From: Desulfobacula sp.
GTDB taxonomy: Bacteria > Desulfobacterota > Desulfobacteria > Desulfobacterales > Desulfobacteraceae
NCBI GenBank assembly: GCA_029940235.1
Contig: JAOZRI010000111.1
Location: 1-7,203, forward strand
DNA: 7,203 nucleotides
Reading direction: 5' to 3'
The notes beneath the pieces were generated by a model, which was given only the letters and a program-made list of their open reading frames with translations, was not told the DNA's origin and did no database searches. Every line of letters begins with the position of its first letter. Positions within the stretch are counted from its first letter, which is position 1. The translations under genes were made by a program, and so were the position numbers. Shown piece by piece: positions 6,618 through 7,203 of the stretch.

Positions 6618-6740
6618 ATGAGTAAATCAAACGAAGTTGATTCATTAGATCTTTTGGGTGAAGCATGTTACAATTTTTCCAGCATAAGAATCTTGTCATC
6701 TCCTTGTATATTAAATTTTGATATGCTATGTCTCTTTTAA
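6618..6740 (+). CDS. small open frame, probably a gene start cut off by repeat copy B
   Basis: This 40-codon frame is not recognised as any family. AGAAGG (6605-6610) is placed seven bases before ATG 6618, as good a site as those of the neighbouring genes. The first 24 residues (MSKSNEVDSLDLLGEACYNF and four more) look like an ordinary acidic N-terminus. From about codon 25 the frame is the 65-bp repeat read through (ILSSPCILNFDMLCLF), ending at TAA 6738-6740. The simplest reading is a gene whose 3' part was lost when the repeat arrived. A genuine small peptide is possible but less likely. It follows the toxin by 50 bases and may once have been in the same transcript. Confidence 0.45.
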   Translation: MSKSNEVDSLDLLGEACYNFSSIRILSSPCILNFDMLCLF

Positions 6741-6755
6741 AAAAGTGTGGCATTT
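6691..6755. repeat. 65-bp direct repeat, copy B
   Basis: This is the second copy of the repeat at 5733-5797, in the same orientation, with five substitutions and no gaps. It overlaps the end of the small frame starting at 6618 and ends 39 bases before the MalT-like regulator start. The two copies enclose the integrase remnant and the toxin-antitoxin genes. Its position makes it a possible part of the regulator's upstream control region. Confidence 0.85.
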
Positions 6756-6794
6756 TTTAATATTACAATATTCATGGATTGGATATTTTGAGAA

Positions 6795-7203
6795 ATGGAT
6801 CAAAATACGTTTTCTCTATTGCGTACAAAGTTGTACAAACCCCGCATTCCTAAAAAGTATTTACATCGACAGCGTTTGTTCGATTGGCTGGACAAGTGGG
6901 TCCATCGCCCGCTGACTCTCGTCTCGGCTCCAGCTGGATATGGTAAGAGTATTCTTTTATCATCCTGGCTGGATGCTTCTGATTTACCTGGTGCATGGGT
7001 CTCACTGGGTAAAACTGAAAATGACCCTCGCCTGTTTTTGTCATACTTTCTGGAAGCAGTTCAGTCACTGTTTGCAGATGCTGCTCAACATACCAGAACA
7101 CTGCTTAGTGCTTCAGTTTTACCCTCTCCCACAACTCTGGCGCACAGCCTGATTAACGAACTGGATCAGATCGATCAACCCTTTATTCTGGTATTGGATG
7201 ATT
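6795..7203 (+). CDS. MalT-like LuxR-family transcriptional regulator, N-terminal part (3' end outside window)
   Basis: The frame opens at ATG 6795, with an in-frame TGA just upstream (6789-6791), and runs off the right edge. The 136 visible residues form the start of a STAND-type ATPase regulator. LLRTKLYKPRIPKKYLHRQR (9-27) is the signature N-terminus of MalT-like activators. Walker A follows as APAGYGKS (45-52), then a WVSLGKTENDPRLFLSYF segment (68-85) and Walker B as FILVLDD (130-136). Full-length members are usually near 900 residues, with tetratricopeptide-like repeats that sense an inducer and a C-terminal LuxR helix-turn-helix; none of that is visible here. The ribosome site is poor: GAG lies only two bases before ATG. 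Its target could be the envelope genes to the left, but this is only proximity. Translation was read directly from the bases. Confidence 0.9.
   Translation, partial: MDQNTFSLLRTKLYKPRIPKKYLHRQRLFDWLDKWVHRPLTLVSAPAGYGKSILLSSWLDASDLPGAWVSLGKTENDPRLFLSYFLEAVQSLFADAAQHTRTLLSASVLPSPTTLAHSLINELDQIDQPFILVLDD

Noticed and set aside
6850..7101. 83-codon minus-strand open frame
   Set aside because: Antisense shadow of the MalT-like gene, which has clear Walker motifs on the plus strand.

Overview
The window looks like a Gram-negative, moderately A+T-rich chromosome. An envelope gene block fills the left two thirds, and a patchwork of mobile-DNA debris fills most of the right third. Four exported or outer-membrane products, an OmpA-type peptidoglycan anchor, a degraded tyrosine integrase and a MalT-like regulator are consistent with a deltaproteobacterium of the Desulfobacterales type. 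That placement is an inference from general style; no marker gene is present.

Left part (1-5682), all genes on the + strand. First comes the C-terminal end of an OmpA-family protein with a Pro/Val/Lys linker, a calcium-binding-type repeat and a peptidoglycan-binding domain. A secreted protein of unknown function follows 59 bases later; it has an EF-hand-like loop, a Trp/Tyr/Pro-rich middle and a very basic tail, and probably starts at TTG 553. After a 164-base gap lies a PafA-like alkaline phosphatase/phosphodiesterase with all metal ligands present but one phosphate-contact residue replaced. Next are a MetA-pathway (Phenol_MetA_deg/SphA-like) outer-membrane protein and an Omp85/BamA-like barrel without POTRA domains. 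The last three could be an envelope unit in which a periplasmic hydrolase releases phosphate or an organic product and two barrels handle transport or insertion; this is inferred from order and strand only.

Right part (5683-7203). Two 65-bp direct repeats (60 of 65 identical, ungapped) lie 958 bp apart. Between them are the last part of a tyrosine recombinase with no start codon, a well-formed promoter, an overlapping RelB-like/RelE-like toxin-antitoxin pair that is much more A+T rich than its surroundings, and the start of an unrecognised small gene that runs into the second repeat. Directly after the second repeat a large MalT-like LuxR-family regulator begins and leaves the window; its Walker A and B motifs are visible. 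The arrangement reads as the scar of an integrated element that kept its toxin-antitoxin genes.

No rRNA, tRNA, CRISPR array or intact transposase was seen. The best candidates for something new are the repeat-bounded toxin-antitoxin scar and the altered phosphatase active site.
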